This document shows, piece after piece, positions 40,181-48,551 of a stretch of DNA of 64,000 bases. The notes beneath the pieces were generated by a model. The model saw nothing but the letters and a program-made list of their open reading frames with translations, had not been told where the DNA came from and searched no databases. Within the stretch, counting starts at the first letter, position 1, and each line of letters opens with the position of its first letter. The DNA comes from DASZFV01 sp036494575 (GTDB lineage Bacteria > Myxococcota_A > Polyangia > Fen-1088). A program made the translations under genes and the position numbers. The stretch is taken from assembly GCA_036494575.1 (NCBI GenBank), contig DASXOE010000147.1, positions 5,140 through 69,139 on the forward strand, given 5' to 3'.

Positions 40181-42706
40181 TCACAGCACGCTCTGCGGGT
40201 CGACGTCGACGACGAGGCGCGCGTCGCCGCCGAGCTTGACGGCGGCGGCCGCGTGCGCCGCCGCCATGAGCGCCGCCCGGTCGTGACCCGACAGCCAAAC
40301 CTGGTAGCGGTTGCGCCCCCGCACGCGGGGGATGGGCGCCTCGGCGGGTCCCCGCACACGCACGGCGGCGCCCCCGGCCGCCTGGGCCGCGAGCGCGGCG
40401 GCGCCGGCCGCCTCGCGGGCGGCGGGGCCGTCCCCCGCGTCGACGCGCAGCGCGACCATTCGTGAGAACGGCGGATAGTCTGCCTCCTCGCGGGCGCGCA
40501 GCTCGCCCCGCACGAAGCCCGCGTAGTCGTGCGTGCGCACGGCCGCGATGGCCTCGTGCTCGGGGGCGTAGGTCTGGATGATCACGCGGCCCGGACGCTC
40601 GCCGCGCCCCGCCCGCCCCGCGACCTGCTCGAGGAGCTGGAACGTCCGCTCGGCGGCGCGGAAGTCCGGCAGGTGCAGCCCTTGGTCCGGCTGCAGCACG
40701 CCCACGAGCGTCACGCCCGCGAAGTCATGGCCCTTCGTCACCATCTGCGTGCCCACGAGCACGTCGATCTCACCCGCCTGCATGCGGCGCAAGACGCCGT
40801 GCAGCCCGGGCCCGTCGGGCGACCCACCGCGGGCGCCCGCCGTGTCGCGATCGAGCCGGGCGACGCGGGCGTCGGGGAAGCGGTCGCGAACAACGGCCTC
40901 GACGCGCTCGGTGCCCATGCCCAGACGTTCGAGCTTCGACGCCTGGCAAGCCGGACAGCGCGCCGGCACCGCGGTCGCGCGCGCGCAGTAGTGGCACACG
41001 AGCTTGTCGCGGCTCTTGTGGTACGTCATTGAGACCGTGCAGTTCTCGCAGCGCACGACGTGGCCGCAAGCGCGACAGAGCACGACCGTCGAGAAGCCGC
41101 GCCGATTCAAAAACAGGATGACCTGCTCGCGCGAGGCGAGCGCGGCGGCCATCGCCTCTGCGAGCGGCGCCGCGAGCAAGCCGTCCGGCCCGGGCGGGTG
41201 CCGCCGCAGATCGACGAGCTCGACCGACGGCAGCGGCCGCTGCGTGGCCCGCCCGGGCAGCGGCAACAAGGTGAAGCGGGCGCGCGCCGCGTTGTGCGCC
41301 GTCTCGAGCGACGGCGTCGCCGACCCGAGGATGGCGATGGCGCCCGCGCGTTGCGCGCGCACGACCGCGAGGTCGCGGCCGTGGTACCGCACGCCCTCCT
41401 CCTGTTTGAACGAAGAGTCGTGCTCTTCGTCGACGACGACGACGCCGAGCGCCTGGACGGGCGCGAAGACCGCCGAGCGCGCGCCCACGGCGATGCCGAC
41501 CTCGCCGGCGCGCAGCTTCCGCCAGGCCGCGAGGCGCTCGCCCGGCGGCAGCGCGCTGTGGAGCACGGCCACGTCGTCGCCGAAGCGCGCGCGGAAGCGC
41601 GCCGCGAGCTGCGGCGTGAGCGCGATCTCGGGGACGAGCACGAGCGCGCCGCGCCCGGCGGCGCGCGCCTCGGCGATGACGCGCAGGTAGACCTCCGTCT
41701 TGCCCGAGCCGGTGACGCCGTGGAGAACGAACGTCGCGAACCCCGAGGCCAGGGCCGCCGTGAGCCTCTCGACGGCGTGTCCCTGCGGCTCCGTGAGCGT
41801 GAAGGGCGACGTGCCGCACGCCAGACCGGCGCGCGCGACGGTCGCGCCCGGCGGCACGGGCCGGCGCTCGAGCCGCACGAGGCCCGCGGCGGCGAGCGCC
41901 TTGACGTGCGCGCGCTCGCGTTCGCCGAGCGTCGCCGTCGCGAGACCCTCGCTGCCCGCGGCGGCGACGCGCGCGAGCAGCGCCCGCTTGACCTCGGCGC
42001 GCGCCGGCAGCTGTGCGACGGCGGCCGCGCCCTCGCCGGCGGCGACCGCGAAGGCCTCCGTGGGCGGCGCGCGCCGCGTCTGCACCTCGTCGCCGACCTC
42101 GACGAGCCCCTGTTCGGTGAGGCGCGCGAGCCGCGCCTGGACGCGCGCCAACGCGCGCGACGGTCCCCCCGCGTCGCGCGCCGGCGCGCCCGGCCGCCCG
42201 CGCGGGTCTCGCGCGAGGGCGCGGGCCAAGCCTCTCATGGTGAGCTCGCCGCCGGCGGCCACGAGCGCGACGAGCAACGGGTCGCCGCTCTCTTCTCCCA
42301 GCAGCGACCGCTGGCCGCCCACGGCGGCGCGCCCGCGGTCGGTGACGCGCGCGGCGCGCACGGCCTCGGCCTTCTCGCCCTGCGGCAGCGCCGCGCGCAG
42401 CACCTCGCCTATGGGCGCGTAGTAATAGTCCGCGACCCAGCGGCAAAACGAGATCATCGCCGCGTCGAAGGCGGGCGCGCCGCCCACGACCTCCTCGATG
42501 TCCTTGAGCGCCGTCTCGTCGGCGACGGCGCCGGGCGCGTGCCCGACGACGAAGCCGGTCACCGTGCGCTGTCCGAACGGGACGACGACCTGAGTGCCGA
42601 CGGCGACGGCGGCGGCGCCCCGCCGAGGATCCCGATAGGTGAAGGTCCCGCGCAGCGGCAGCGTCACCGCCACCTCGAGGAGCGCCGGTGACGCTCCGGC
42701 GCTCAA
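40181..42706 (-). CDS. priA: Primosomal protein N' (replication restart helicase PriA)
   Basis: 3'-5' DNA helicase that reloads the replisome at stalled forks; 841 aa. TTG 42706 overlaps the galU stop (TTGA) and gives the normal N-terminus (LLEVAVTLPLRGTFTYRDP). Order: 3'-DNA-binding domain, winged helix, then helicase with LHGVTGSGKTEVYLR (Walker A), VVVDEEHDSSFKQEEGVRYH (DEEH box), zinc motifs CRACGHVVRCENC and CHYCARATAVPARCPAC, and motifs V-VI (GTQMVTKGHDFAGVTLVGVL, LLEQVAGRAGRG). The middle is longer and more Ala/Arg-rich than in E. coli (732 aa). Confidence 0.95.
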   Translation of the reverse strand: MSAGASPALLEVAVTLPLRGTFTYRDPRRGAAAVAVGTQVVVPFGQRTVTGFVVGHAPGAVADETALKDIEEVVGGAPAFDAAMISFCRWVADYYYAPIGEVLRAALPQGEKAEAVRAARVTDRGRAAVGGQRSLLGEESGDPLLVALVAAGGELTMRGLARALARDPRGRPGAPARDAGGPSRALARVQARLARLTEQGLVEVGDEVQTRRAPPTEAFAVAAGEGAAAVAQLPARAEVKRALLARVAAAGSEGLATATLGERERAHVKALAAAGLVRLERRPVPPGATVARAGLACGTSPFTLTEPQGHAVERLTAALASGFATFVLHGVTGSGKTEVYLRVIAEARAAGRGALVLVPEIALTPQLAARFRARFGDDVAVLHSALPPGERLAAWRKLRAGEVGIAVGARSAVFAPVQALGVVVVDEEHDSSFKQEEGVRYHGRDLAVVRAQRAGAIAILGSATPSLETAHNAARARFTLLPLPGRATQRPLPSVELVDLRRHPPGPDGLLAAPLAEAMAAALASREQVILFLNRRGFSTVVLCRACGHVVRCENCTVSMTYHKSRDKLVCHYCARATAVPARCPACQASKLERLGMGTERVEAVVRDRFPDARVARLDRDTAGARGGSPDGPGLHGVLRRMQAGEIDVLVGTQMVTKGHDFAGVTLVGVLQPDQGLHLPDFRAAERTFQLLEQVAGRAGRGERPGRVIIQTYAPEHEAIAAVRTHDYAGFVRGELRAREEADYPPFSRMVALRVDAGDGPAAREAAGAAALAAQAAGGAAVRVRGPAEAPIPRVRGRNRYQVWLSGHDRAALMAAAHAAAAVKLGGDARLVVDVDPQSVL

Positions 42707-43611
42707 GCGCCCGATTCGGGCTCGGGCGTCTCTTCGAGGATTCGCCTCGCCCCCGCCCGAACCTCCGCGGCGATCTCCGGGCGCTTGAGCGCCCAATGCA
42801 GCTGCGCGAGCACGTAGCCCGCGCGATCGCCGGCGTCGAAGCGCTGGCCCTCGACCTCGAAGCCGTGCAGCCCGCGGCGCGCGCACAGCGTCGCGAGGCC
42901 GTCGGTGAGCTGGATCTCGCCGCCCCGGCCCGGCGCCGTCTCGGCGAGGATCGCGAAGATCTCGGCGGGCAGCACGTAGCGCCCGATGGCCGCCAGCCGC
43001 GACGGCGCCGTCCCCGGGGCCGGCTTTTCGACGAGCCGGCTGAGCTTCCACTCGCGCGGGCCGACGCTCTGGCCCTCGACGATCCCGTAGAGGTGCTCCT
43101 GACCCGGCGGCACCTCCTTGAGTCCCACGACGCCCGTGCCCCAGCGCTCGTACACGTCGAGCAGCTGGCGCACGCCGGGCACGCGCGCGTCGAGCAAGTC
43201 GTCGCCGAGCACGACGGCGAAGGGCTCGTCGCCCACGGCTTCGCGGGCGCACAGCACGGCGTGTCCGAGGCCGCGCGCCTCCGCTTGTCGCACCGAGATG
43301 ATGCGCGCGAGTCCGGCCGGCCGGCGCGCGCGCGCGAGGTCCTCCGTCTTGCCCTTCTTCTCGAGCAACGCCTCGAGCTCGCCCGCGCGGTCGAAGTGGT
43401 CCTCGAGCGCCGATTTTCCGCGCGACGTCACGAGGATGATCTCCTCGACGCCGCTGCCCACGCACTCCTCGACGATGAGCTGGATCGAGGGCACGTCGAC
43501 GATGGGCAACATCTCCTTGGGGACGGCCTTCGTGACGGGCAGGAACCGGGTCCCGAGCCCCGCGACGGGCAACACCGCCTTGCGGACCTTCGCGCGCTTC
43601 GCCTCGGCCAT
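42703..43611 (-). CDS. galU: UTP-glucose-1-phosphate uridylyltransferase
   Basis: Makes UDP-glucose for exopolysaccharide, LPS and trehalose pathways; 302 aa. ATG 43611 has GAGGAG six bases upstream; an in-frame ATG at 43632 is less well supported. Motifs: KAVLPVAGLGTRFLPVTKAV, PKEMLPIVDVPSIQLIVEE, VRQAEARGLGHAVLCAREAV, FAVVLGDDLL, VGLKEVPPGQEHLYGIVEG and GEIQLTDGL. All are typical of GalU. It starts the galU-priA segment 22 bases after flhB. Confidence 0.94.
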   Translation of the reverse strand: MAEAKRAKVRKAVLPVAGLGTRFLPVTKAVPKEMLPIVDVPSIQLIVEECVGSGVEEIILVTSRGKSALEDHFDRAGELEALLEKKGKTEDLARARRPAGLARIISVRQAEARGLGHAVLCAREAVGDEPFAVVLGDDLLDARVPGVRQLLDVYERWGTGVVGLKEVPPGQEHLYGIVEGQSVGPREWKLSRLVEKPAPGTAPSRLAAIGRYVLPAEIFAILAETAPGRGGEIQLTDGLATLCARRGLHGFEVEGQRFDAGDRAGYVLAQLHWALKRPEIAAEVRAGARRILEETPEPESGA

Positions 43612-43633
43612 GGGCTCTCCTCGGGGGGACATT

Positions 43634-44758
43634 CTAGACGCGCTTCCATTCGGCGCCACGTCCGAGCGCGGACGCCTCGCCTTCGGCGCGCGCGGGCGCC
43701 GCCGGCGCGGCGGCCTCCCGCCCGTCCAGACCCTGGACGACGCGCAGGATCTCGGCGACGGCCTCGTACAGCGCCGCCGGGATCTCGCCCCCCTCACCGA
43801 GCTCGGCGAGCGAGCGCGCGAGCCCAACGTCGCGGAAGATGGGCACGCCGGCCTCTCGCGCTATCTGCTTGATGCGCTCGGCGACGAGGCGCTCGCCCTT
43901 GGCGACGACGACAGGCGCGGCGTCGCCCTCCGGATCGTAGCGCAGCGCGACGGCGATGTGATCGGGGTTGACCACGACGAAGTCGGCTTTTCGGACCTCG
44001 TCGATCATTCGTTGCTCGACGATCTCGCGGTGCAGGCGCTGACGCTCGCCCCTGTGGGCCGGATCGCCCTCCGCCTCTCTGTGCTCCCGCTTGATCTCCT
44101 CGCGCGTCATGCGCAGGCCACGCCGGTGCCGGCGCACCACGAGGAGGGCATCGAGCGCGCCCAGCGCGAGGCCGGCCGCCGCCAGGCGCACGGCCAGCCG
44201 AGCTGCGAGCGCGCCCAGCGTCGGGAGCAGCCGGGCGGCTGGCGCGCCCGTCGAGATCACGAGGGCGCCCAGCACGGGGCGAAGCGCGAGGCCCGCGACG
44301 ACGCCCACGACGGCGACCTTGAGGAAACCCTGTGCGCACTCGACGGCCGCCCGCCCGTCGAAGAGCCGGCGCCACGAGGCCGCGGAGGCGAGGCGCCCCA
44401 GATCGACGCGCACGGGGGCGAGGACGAGGCCGCGCGTCTGCGCGAAACCGATGGCCAGCCCCACGAGCAGGACAGCCGCGAGCGTCGGCCCGAGCAGGCG
44501 CAGCGCGAGCGAGCCCGCGTGCTCGAGCGCGAGCCCCGCGCCGCCGCCAGAGACGGCCTCCTCGAGCGACAGGCGCAGAGCCGACGCGGCCCGAGCCGCG
44601 AGCGCGGGCGCGTCCCAGGCGAGCACGACGACCGCGGCGGCCAGGGCCGCGGACGATGAAAGCTCACGGCTGAACGCGACCTCGCCGCGCCGGCGCGCCT
44701 CGGCCAAGCGGCGCGGGGTCGGCTCCTCCGTCGCATCTTCTGAGGGGCCACGCGCCAC
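43634..44758 (-). CDS. flhB: Type III / flagellar export apparatus switch protein FlhB (SctU family)
   Basis: Inner-membrane export gate protein of 374 aa; GTG start. N-terminus EEPTPRRLAEARRRGEVAFS is the family signature. Four hydrophobic helices lie between about 35 and 210, followed by the cytoplasmic autocleavage domain: REEIKREHREAEGDPAHRGE, EVRKADFVVVNPDHIAVALR, VVAKGERLVAERIKQIA and GVPIFRDVGLARSLAELGEG. The self-cleavage motif NPTH is NPDH here; Asn and Pro needed for cleavage are kept. It follows fliO-P-Q-R with one barrel-protein gene in between. flhA is not in the window. Confidence 0.9.
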   Translation of the reverse strand: MARGPSEDATEEPTPRRLAEARRRGEVAFSRELSSSAALAAAVVVLAWDAPALAARAASALRLSLEEAVSGGGAGLALEHAGSLALRLLGPTLAAVLLVGLAIGFAQTRGLVLAPVRVDLGRLASAASWRRLFDGRAAVECAQGFLKVAVVGVVAGLALRPVLGALVISTGAPAARLLPTLGALAARLAVRLAAAGLALGALDALLVVRRHRRGLRMTREEIKREHREAEGDPAHRGERQRLHREIVEQRMIDEVRKADFVVVNPDHIAVALRYDPEGDAAPVVVAKGERLVAERIKQIAREAGVPIFRDVGLARSLAELGEGGEIPAALYEAVAEILRVVQGLDGREAAAPAAPARAEGEASALGRGAEWKRV

Positions 44759-44775
44759 GGCGGCGGCAGTCTACC

Positions 44776-45525
44776 TCAGAGCCCGAAGCCCAGCTTGAAC
44801 GACCACGTGTCGACGGAGAAGCTGCCGAACGCGTTGTCTTTGACGAAGCCGTCCGCCGCGTGGATGAAGCCGAGCGCCGCGCTCAAGAAGAAGTGGCGCG
44901 CCAGGAAGACCTCCGTCCCGACGTCGACGCCCAGCTGCCCGTAGGCGGTCGCGACGGTGTTCAGGCCGGCGTGGGTGCGCTGCATGTACCCGCCGCCCGC
45001 GTAGGCCTCGATGAAGGGCGTCACGACGGGGCCGGGAATCTGGCCTCCGAGCGAGACCGACTGGGCGATGAAGGCGTCACCGCCTTGTCGAAACGTCCCC
45101 GACTCCCACCCGTACTGCGTCGAGAGACCGAGGCGCCACGAGGAAGAGATGGGATAGAAGTCGAGGGACAGCACGTCGAAGGGCTCGTCGGCTCCCGGCC
45201 CCGCGGTCGCCGAGGCGCCGACCTGGGCGAAGGTGAACCGCCGGTAGCCGAGCTTGAGCCCCGGCGTGCGCCGAGCGCGCGGGGGCAGCGAAGCCGACGT
45301 CTGGGCCACGACGGGGGCAAAGACGCGCGCCACGCCGACCTCGGAGGGCGCGGGCTGCGCCGCCGCGAGCTCCACGCGCGTCCCCAGCCGTCGCTCGAGC
45401 TTTGGATCGTCGATGCCCTCCGACGGGTCGAGCGCGCCCGGCTCCTGCGAGGGCGCCGCGCCCGCCGCGGTCGCCACCCACAGCGGCACGAGGGCCTTCA
45501 AGACGAGCCGCCGCAGGGAGCGCAT
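44776..45525 (-). CDS. Exported small beta-barrel protein, function unknown
   Basis: Protein of 249 aa with a signal peptide (LRRLVLKALVPLWVATAAGA) and no lipobox. From about residue 85 the sequence alternates as beta strands (LKLGYRRFTFAQVGASATAG, FDVLSLDFYPISSSWRLGLS, FIEAYAGGGYMQRTHAG, GTEVFLARHFFLSAALGFIH) and ends WSFKLGFGL, like small OmpW/OmpA-type barrels. It lies between fliR and flhB, where such a gene is not normally found, and is probably co-transcribed. A link to the export apparatus is possible but unproven. Confidence 0.65.
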   Translation of the reverse strand: MRSLRRLVLKALVPLWVATAAGAAPSQEPGALDPSEGIDDPKLERRLGTRVELAAAQPAPSEVGVARVFAPVVAQTSASLPPRARRTPGLKLGYRRFTFAQVGASATAGPGADEPFDVLSLDFYPISSSWRLGLSTQYGWESGTFRQGGDAFIAQSVSLGGQIPGPVVTPFIEAYAGGGYMQRTHAGLNTVATAYGQLGVDVGTEVFLARHFFLSAALGFIHAADGFVKDNAFGSFSVDTWSFKLGFGL

Positions 45526-45576
45526 CCCGCTCCGAGTCTAGCATCCGTTCCACCGGGCATCGGCGGCGGCGCGCGC

Positions 45577-46368
45577 TCAGGCCCAGGCCGCGAGCCAGCG
45601 GCGCCCGAGCTCGATCCACCGCGGCAGGTCGGCCGTGAGCGCGTGATCGAGGGCGCCGATCCCGATGAGCACGACGCCCACGGCGAGCAAACCCTTGGCG
45701 GGCAGGCCCACGAAGTACACGGGCACCTGCGGCGCGACGCGGGCGATCATGCCGAGCGCGAGATCCGTCAGCCAGAGCGCGACGATGACGGGCGCAGCGA
45801 GCGCGAGCGCCACCTCGAGGACACGCGCCGAACCGACGACGACGACGGAGGCGGCCGCGCGCAAGCTGCCCGGCGCGAGGCCCGCGGCGAGCGGGACTGC
45901 GTCATAGCTCGCGAGGAGCGCCTCGAGCAGGCGCGCCACCCCGCCGAGCTCGAGGAACAGGAGCGTCGCGAGCAGGAGGTAGAGCGCTCCCACAGGGCTC
46001 GCGCGCTCGTCGGACGTCGGCACGAGGACCTCGGCGAGCGAGGCGCCGCGCAGGACGTCGACGAGCCGGCCCGCCGTCTCGGCGGCGCGGAAGGCGAACG
46101 ACACGACGAGCCCGAGCCCGAGGCCCACGACGAGCTCGCGCGCGAGCACGAGCACGAGCAGGCCGCCGTTCGCGCGCACGAGCCCCGCGCGCGCCACGGC
46201 GGCGCCGAGCGCGGGCGCCGCGAGAGACGCCAGCAAGAGCCCGAAGGCGATGCGCGCCCCCGCGGGCAGCCGCGTGCCGCCGAGCGGCGTCACGAGCCAC
46301 GTCACGGGGACCGTGCGCGCCGCGCCCAGCCCGACCGCCAGGACGGTGCGCGGCAGGTCCGGCGCCAT
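45577..46368 (-). CDS. fliR: Flagellar/type III export protein FliR (SctT family)
   Basis: Inner-membrane export gate subunit of 263 aa, with six or more hydrophobic helices. Conserved region: LVLARELVVGLGLGLVVSFA, FRAAETAGRLVDVLRG, ALYLLLATLLFLELGG, and the C-terminal NPxVP-like segment MIARVAPQVPVYFVGLPAKG. The ATG overlaps the fliQ stop (TGATG). FliP, FliQ and FliR assemble as the helical export gate. The gene order matches fliO-fliP-fliQ-fliR operons. Confidence 0.9.
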   Translation of the reverse strand: MAPDLPRTVLAVGLGAARTVPVTWLVTPLGGTRLPAGARIAFGLLLASLAAPALGAAVARAGLVRANGGLLVLVLARELVVGLGLGLVVSFAFRAAETAGRLVDVLRGASLAEVLVPTSDERASPVGALYLLLATLLFLELGGVARLLEALLASYDAVPLAAGLAPGSLRAAASVVVVGSARVLEVALALAAPVIVALWLTDLALGMIARVAPQVPVYFVGLPAKGLLAVGVVLIGIGALDHALTADLPRWIELGRRWLAAWA

Positions 46369-46643
46369 CAGCTCACCGTTGGGATCGCGACCAGCAGGGC
46401 CGTCATGAAGCGCACGAGCTGCGCGCCCAGCACGGGCCCCATGGCGGCGAGCACGACGAGCACGACGACGAGCTTGGGCACGAAGGCGAGCGCCTGGTCC
46501 TGGATTTGGGTCGCGGCCTGCACGACGCCCACGACGAGACCGACGGCCATGCTCGCGAGGAGCGGCGGCGCCGACAGCAGCAGGACGAGGAGCAGGCCCT
46601 CGCGCGCCGCGCGCAGCACGAGCTCGAGGCCGACGCCGCTCAC
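46368..46643 (-). CDS. fliQ: Flagellar/type III export protein FliQ (SctS family)
   Basis: Small two-helix membrane protein of 91 aa. GTG 46643 overlaps the fliP stop (GTGA), and the stop overlaps fliR (TGATG). The sequence has the family pattern LRAAREGLLLVLLLSAPPLL, then VGLVVGVVQAATQIQDQALA and FVPKLVVVLV. QxATQIQxxxLxFVPK is the FliQ hallmark. It forms part of the FliPQR export gate. Confidence 0.93.
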   Translation of the reverse strand: MSGVGLELVLRAAREGLLLVLLLSAPPLLASMAVGLVVGVVQAATQIQDQALAFVPKLVVVLVVLAAMGPVLGAQLVRFMTALLVAIPTVS

Positions 46644-47326
46644 AGGTAGCTCTCCATGAGGCCGCGCACGACGAGCGTCCACCCGTCGGCGACGACGAAG
46701 AGCAAGAGCTTGAACGGCAGCGAGACCGTCGTGGGCGAGAGCATGTGCATGCCGAGCGCGAGCAGGAGGTTCGCGATCACCATGTCGATCACGAGGAACG
46801 GGATGAAGAGCAGGAATCCGATCTCGAAGGCGCGGCGCAGCTCCGAGGTCACGAACGCGGGGACGATCACGGCGAGGTCGCGATCCGTGATGCCGGCGCG
46901 CTCCCCGGGGGTGCGCATCTTGAGCGCGAGGGCGTGAAAGGTGGCCCGATCGCGGGCGCCCGTGTGCTTGAGCAGGAACTCGCGCAGCGGCTCCTTGGCC
47001 CGATCCGCGGCCGTGCCGAGCGCCGTCACCGTCTGCGCGCTTCCGAGATCCGCCGAGGCGACAGCGCCGAGGCTCGGGAACACGGGCGCGACCGCGGCGA
47101 GCATGCGCTCGCCCGTGGGCGCCATCACCGCGAGTGTGAGCACGAGCGCGAGGCCCGTCAGCACCTGCGTGGGCGGGACCTGCGGCGCGCCGATGGCGCT
47201 GCGCAGGATCGACAGCACGACCGAGATGCGCACGAAGCACGTCACCATGAGCAGCGCGAACGGCACCAGCGACAGCGCCGCCATCGCCAGCATGAGCGGC
47301 ACGGGCGCCAGCCCCCCTGCGCTCAC
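46640..47326 (-). CDS. fliP: Flagellar/type III export protein FliP (SctR family)
   Basis: Export gate subunit of 228 aa. GTG 47326 overlaps the fliO stop (GTGA), which settles the start; open frame upstream is shadow. Motifs: LVPFALLMVTCFVRISVVLS, ILRSAIGAPQVPPTQVLTGL, LREFLLKHTGARDRATF, VIVPAFVTSELRRAFEIGF, LFIPFLVIDMVIANLLLALG and LPFKLLLFVVADGWTLVV, all typical of FliP. The extra signal-peptide-like helix of many flagellar FliP proteins is short or absent, as in SctR proteins, but FliO next door argues for the flagellar type. Confidence 0.93.
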   Translation of the reverse strand: MSAGGLAPVPLMLAMAALSLVPFALLMVTCFVRISVVLSILRSAIGAPQVPPTQVLTGLALVLTLAVMAPTGERMLAAVAPVFPSLGAVASADLGSAQTVTALGTAADRAKEPLREFLLKHTGARDRATFHALALKMRTPGERAGITDRDLAVIVPAFVTSELRRAFEIGFLLFIPFLVIDMVIANLLLALGMHMLSPTTVSLPFKLLLFVVADGWTLVVRGLMESYL

Positions 47327-47736
47327 GGCGCCTCCCCTTCGATCGAAACTGTTTCTGCGGCGCGCGCGACCGCGTCGGGCGAGACCGCCGCCCGCGGGCG
47401 ACCGAGAACCCGCGCCAACACGTCCGCGAACCGCGGCGCCGCCGCCGGCCGTTCGCTGGGCAGCGCCGCCGCGTCGAGCTCGGCCAGCATGGCCATGGGC
47501 CCGTCTCCGACGCCCACGAGGAAACATCGCCCCGCGGCCTCGATGACGTACACCGAGCGCCGCGGCTCGAGCGGGCACCGCGCCACCACTCGAATCGCCC
47601 CCGAGGCCTTCCCCACGCCGCGCCCCGCCAGCAGCTTCAACGCCGCCCACGCGACGACGCACACCGCCCCGAGCGACACGAACGACAGCGCCAACGACTC
47701 CCAACCCACCCCGGGCACCTGCCCCGCCGCCTCCAT
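47323..47736 (-). CDS. fliO: FliO-like flagellar biosynthesis protein
   Basis: Small membrane protein of 137 aa from ATG 47736 (TTG 47778 also possible). One N-terminal helix (SLALSFVSLGAVCVVAWAAL) is followed by a basic cytoplasmic domain with the FliO pattern RVVARCPLEPRRSVYVIEAA and GRCFLVGVGDGPMAMLAELD. FliO helps FliP assembly in flagellar systems and is absent from most injectisomes. It overlaps fliP by four bases. The C-terminal 50 residues are Ala-rich and unassigned. Confidence 0.78.
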   Translation of the reverse strand: MEAAGQVPGVGWESLALSFVSLGAVCVVAWAALKLLAGRGVGKASGAIRVVARCPLEPRRSVYVIEAAGRCFLVGVGDGPMAMLAELDAAALPSERPAAAPRFADVLARVLGRPRAAVSPDAVARAAETVSIEGEAP

Positions 47737-47781
47737 GCGCGCGTCATACGCCAGGCCAACGGCTCGCGTCAACAGCAACCG

Positions 47782-47820
47782 CCCCTCACCCCAACCCTTT
47801 CCCCGCTGCGCGGGGCGAGG
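47782..47820. repeat. Hairpin/GGGTGAGG-type intergenic element
   Basis: Read on the minus strand, CTCGCCCCGCGCAGCGGGG is followed by AAAGGGTTGGGGTGAGGGGC. A CCCCGC-GCA-GCGGGG hairpin is followed by a GGGTGAGGG tail, as in the 51049-51085 element. It lies upstream of fliO. It is likely a member of a dispersed REP-like family. Confidence 0.5.
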
Positions 47821-47866
47821 CAGACAGATCTGCTCTCTTCAGACCCCGAGCGCCGATTTATCGACG

Positions 47867-47946
47867 GGAGGCGCGGCTCCGCCGCGCCGGCTCACCCTAC
47901 CAAGACTTGGGGAGGGTCCGCGGGAGGGGCGAAGCCCCTTCCGCGA
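47867..47946. repeat. 80-bp dispersed repeat, copy A (3' of the PilZ gene)
   Basis: Closely similar over about 80 bases to 49231-49313. It contains the hairpin GGCGCGG-CTC-CGCCGCGCC and the block CTTGGGGAGGGTCCGCGGGA followed by GGGGCGAAGCCCC, which is itself a hairpin. It begins 9 bases beyond the stop of the minus-strand PilZ gene. It could act as a 3' end or attenuation signal, or be a REP-like element. Confidence 0.75.
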
Positions 47947-47955
47947 AGCGAAGCA

Positions 47956-48348
47956 TCATTCGTCGTCGTAGTAAAGCGAGTCGCGGTTCGACAGGAACTT
48001 CTGGATGGCCGAGGTCGCCTCGGGAGAGAGGTTGATGAACCGCACGCCCATGCCAGTCGCGCCCTCGGCGCGCGTCAGGGCGGAGTTCTCCCGAATCCAG
48101 CGCACCTCCGTCTCGACCTCCACCGATCCCTCGGTCCCGGGCAGCTGGAACTTCAGCGTGATGCGATCGCCAATGCGCCGGAGATGGTGTGTCGCTATGA
48201 ACAAGCCACCGGCGCTGATGTTCTGCGTGAGCCCGGTGTAGAAGTTGTGCTCGCTCTCGAGATCGACGTTGATCTCGAGGTCATAGCGCTCAGCGGCGCG
48301 GACGTTCTGCTGGGAATCTGCCAATTTGGCCCCCGGTCCAGTGTTCAT
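47956..48348 (-). CDS. PilZ-domain protein (TIGR02266-like, myxobacterial type)
   Basis: Small cytoplasmic protein of 130 aa. ATG 48348 is preceded by AAGGAG at 10 bases. PilZ pattern: NVRAAERYDLEINVDLESEH, NFYTGLTQNISAGGLFIATH, RRIGDRITLKFQLPGTEGSV, VETEVRWIRENSA and GMGVRFINLSPEATSAIQKF. The NxSxGGxF motif is present; the N-terminal RxxxR c-di-GMP box is reduced to RAAERY, so nucleotide binding is uncertain. Such one-domain proteins are a large paralogous family in myxobacteria, often tied to motility. It lies between rplQ and fliO. Confidence 0.85.
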   Translation of the reverse strand: MNTGPGAKLADSQQNVRAAERYDLEINVDLESEHNFYTGLTQNISAGGLFIATHHLRRIGDRITLKFQLPGTEGSVEVETEVRWIRENSALTRAEGATGMGVRFINLSPEATSAIQKFLSNRDSLYYDDE

Positions 48349-48551
48349 AGGAAACAAGCTCCTTGGGTGGGCCGAGGACGCTTCCTCGTCCACCAGGAAC
48401 TTTCGACAGGACTGCGAGAAACTGTAGCAGGACCGCGAGCCCGATCCCAGCGCTCGCGCATGCATGCGCTTACCGTCGATCCAGCCGAGACAGGACGCCC
48501 GATCCGATCGCGTGGCCCGAAGGGAACGCGGGCGCGCGCGACCAGCCAGGG

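Noticed and set aside
38012..40465. 817-codon plus-strand open frame opposite the DUF4388 protein
   Set aside because: Antisense shadow that also runs into priA; composition is Arg/Ala/Gly-rich without domains.
41060..42691. 543-codon plus-strand open frame opposite priA
   Set aside because: Antisense of well-conserved helicase motifs.
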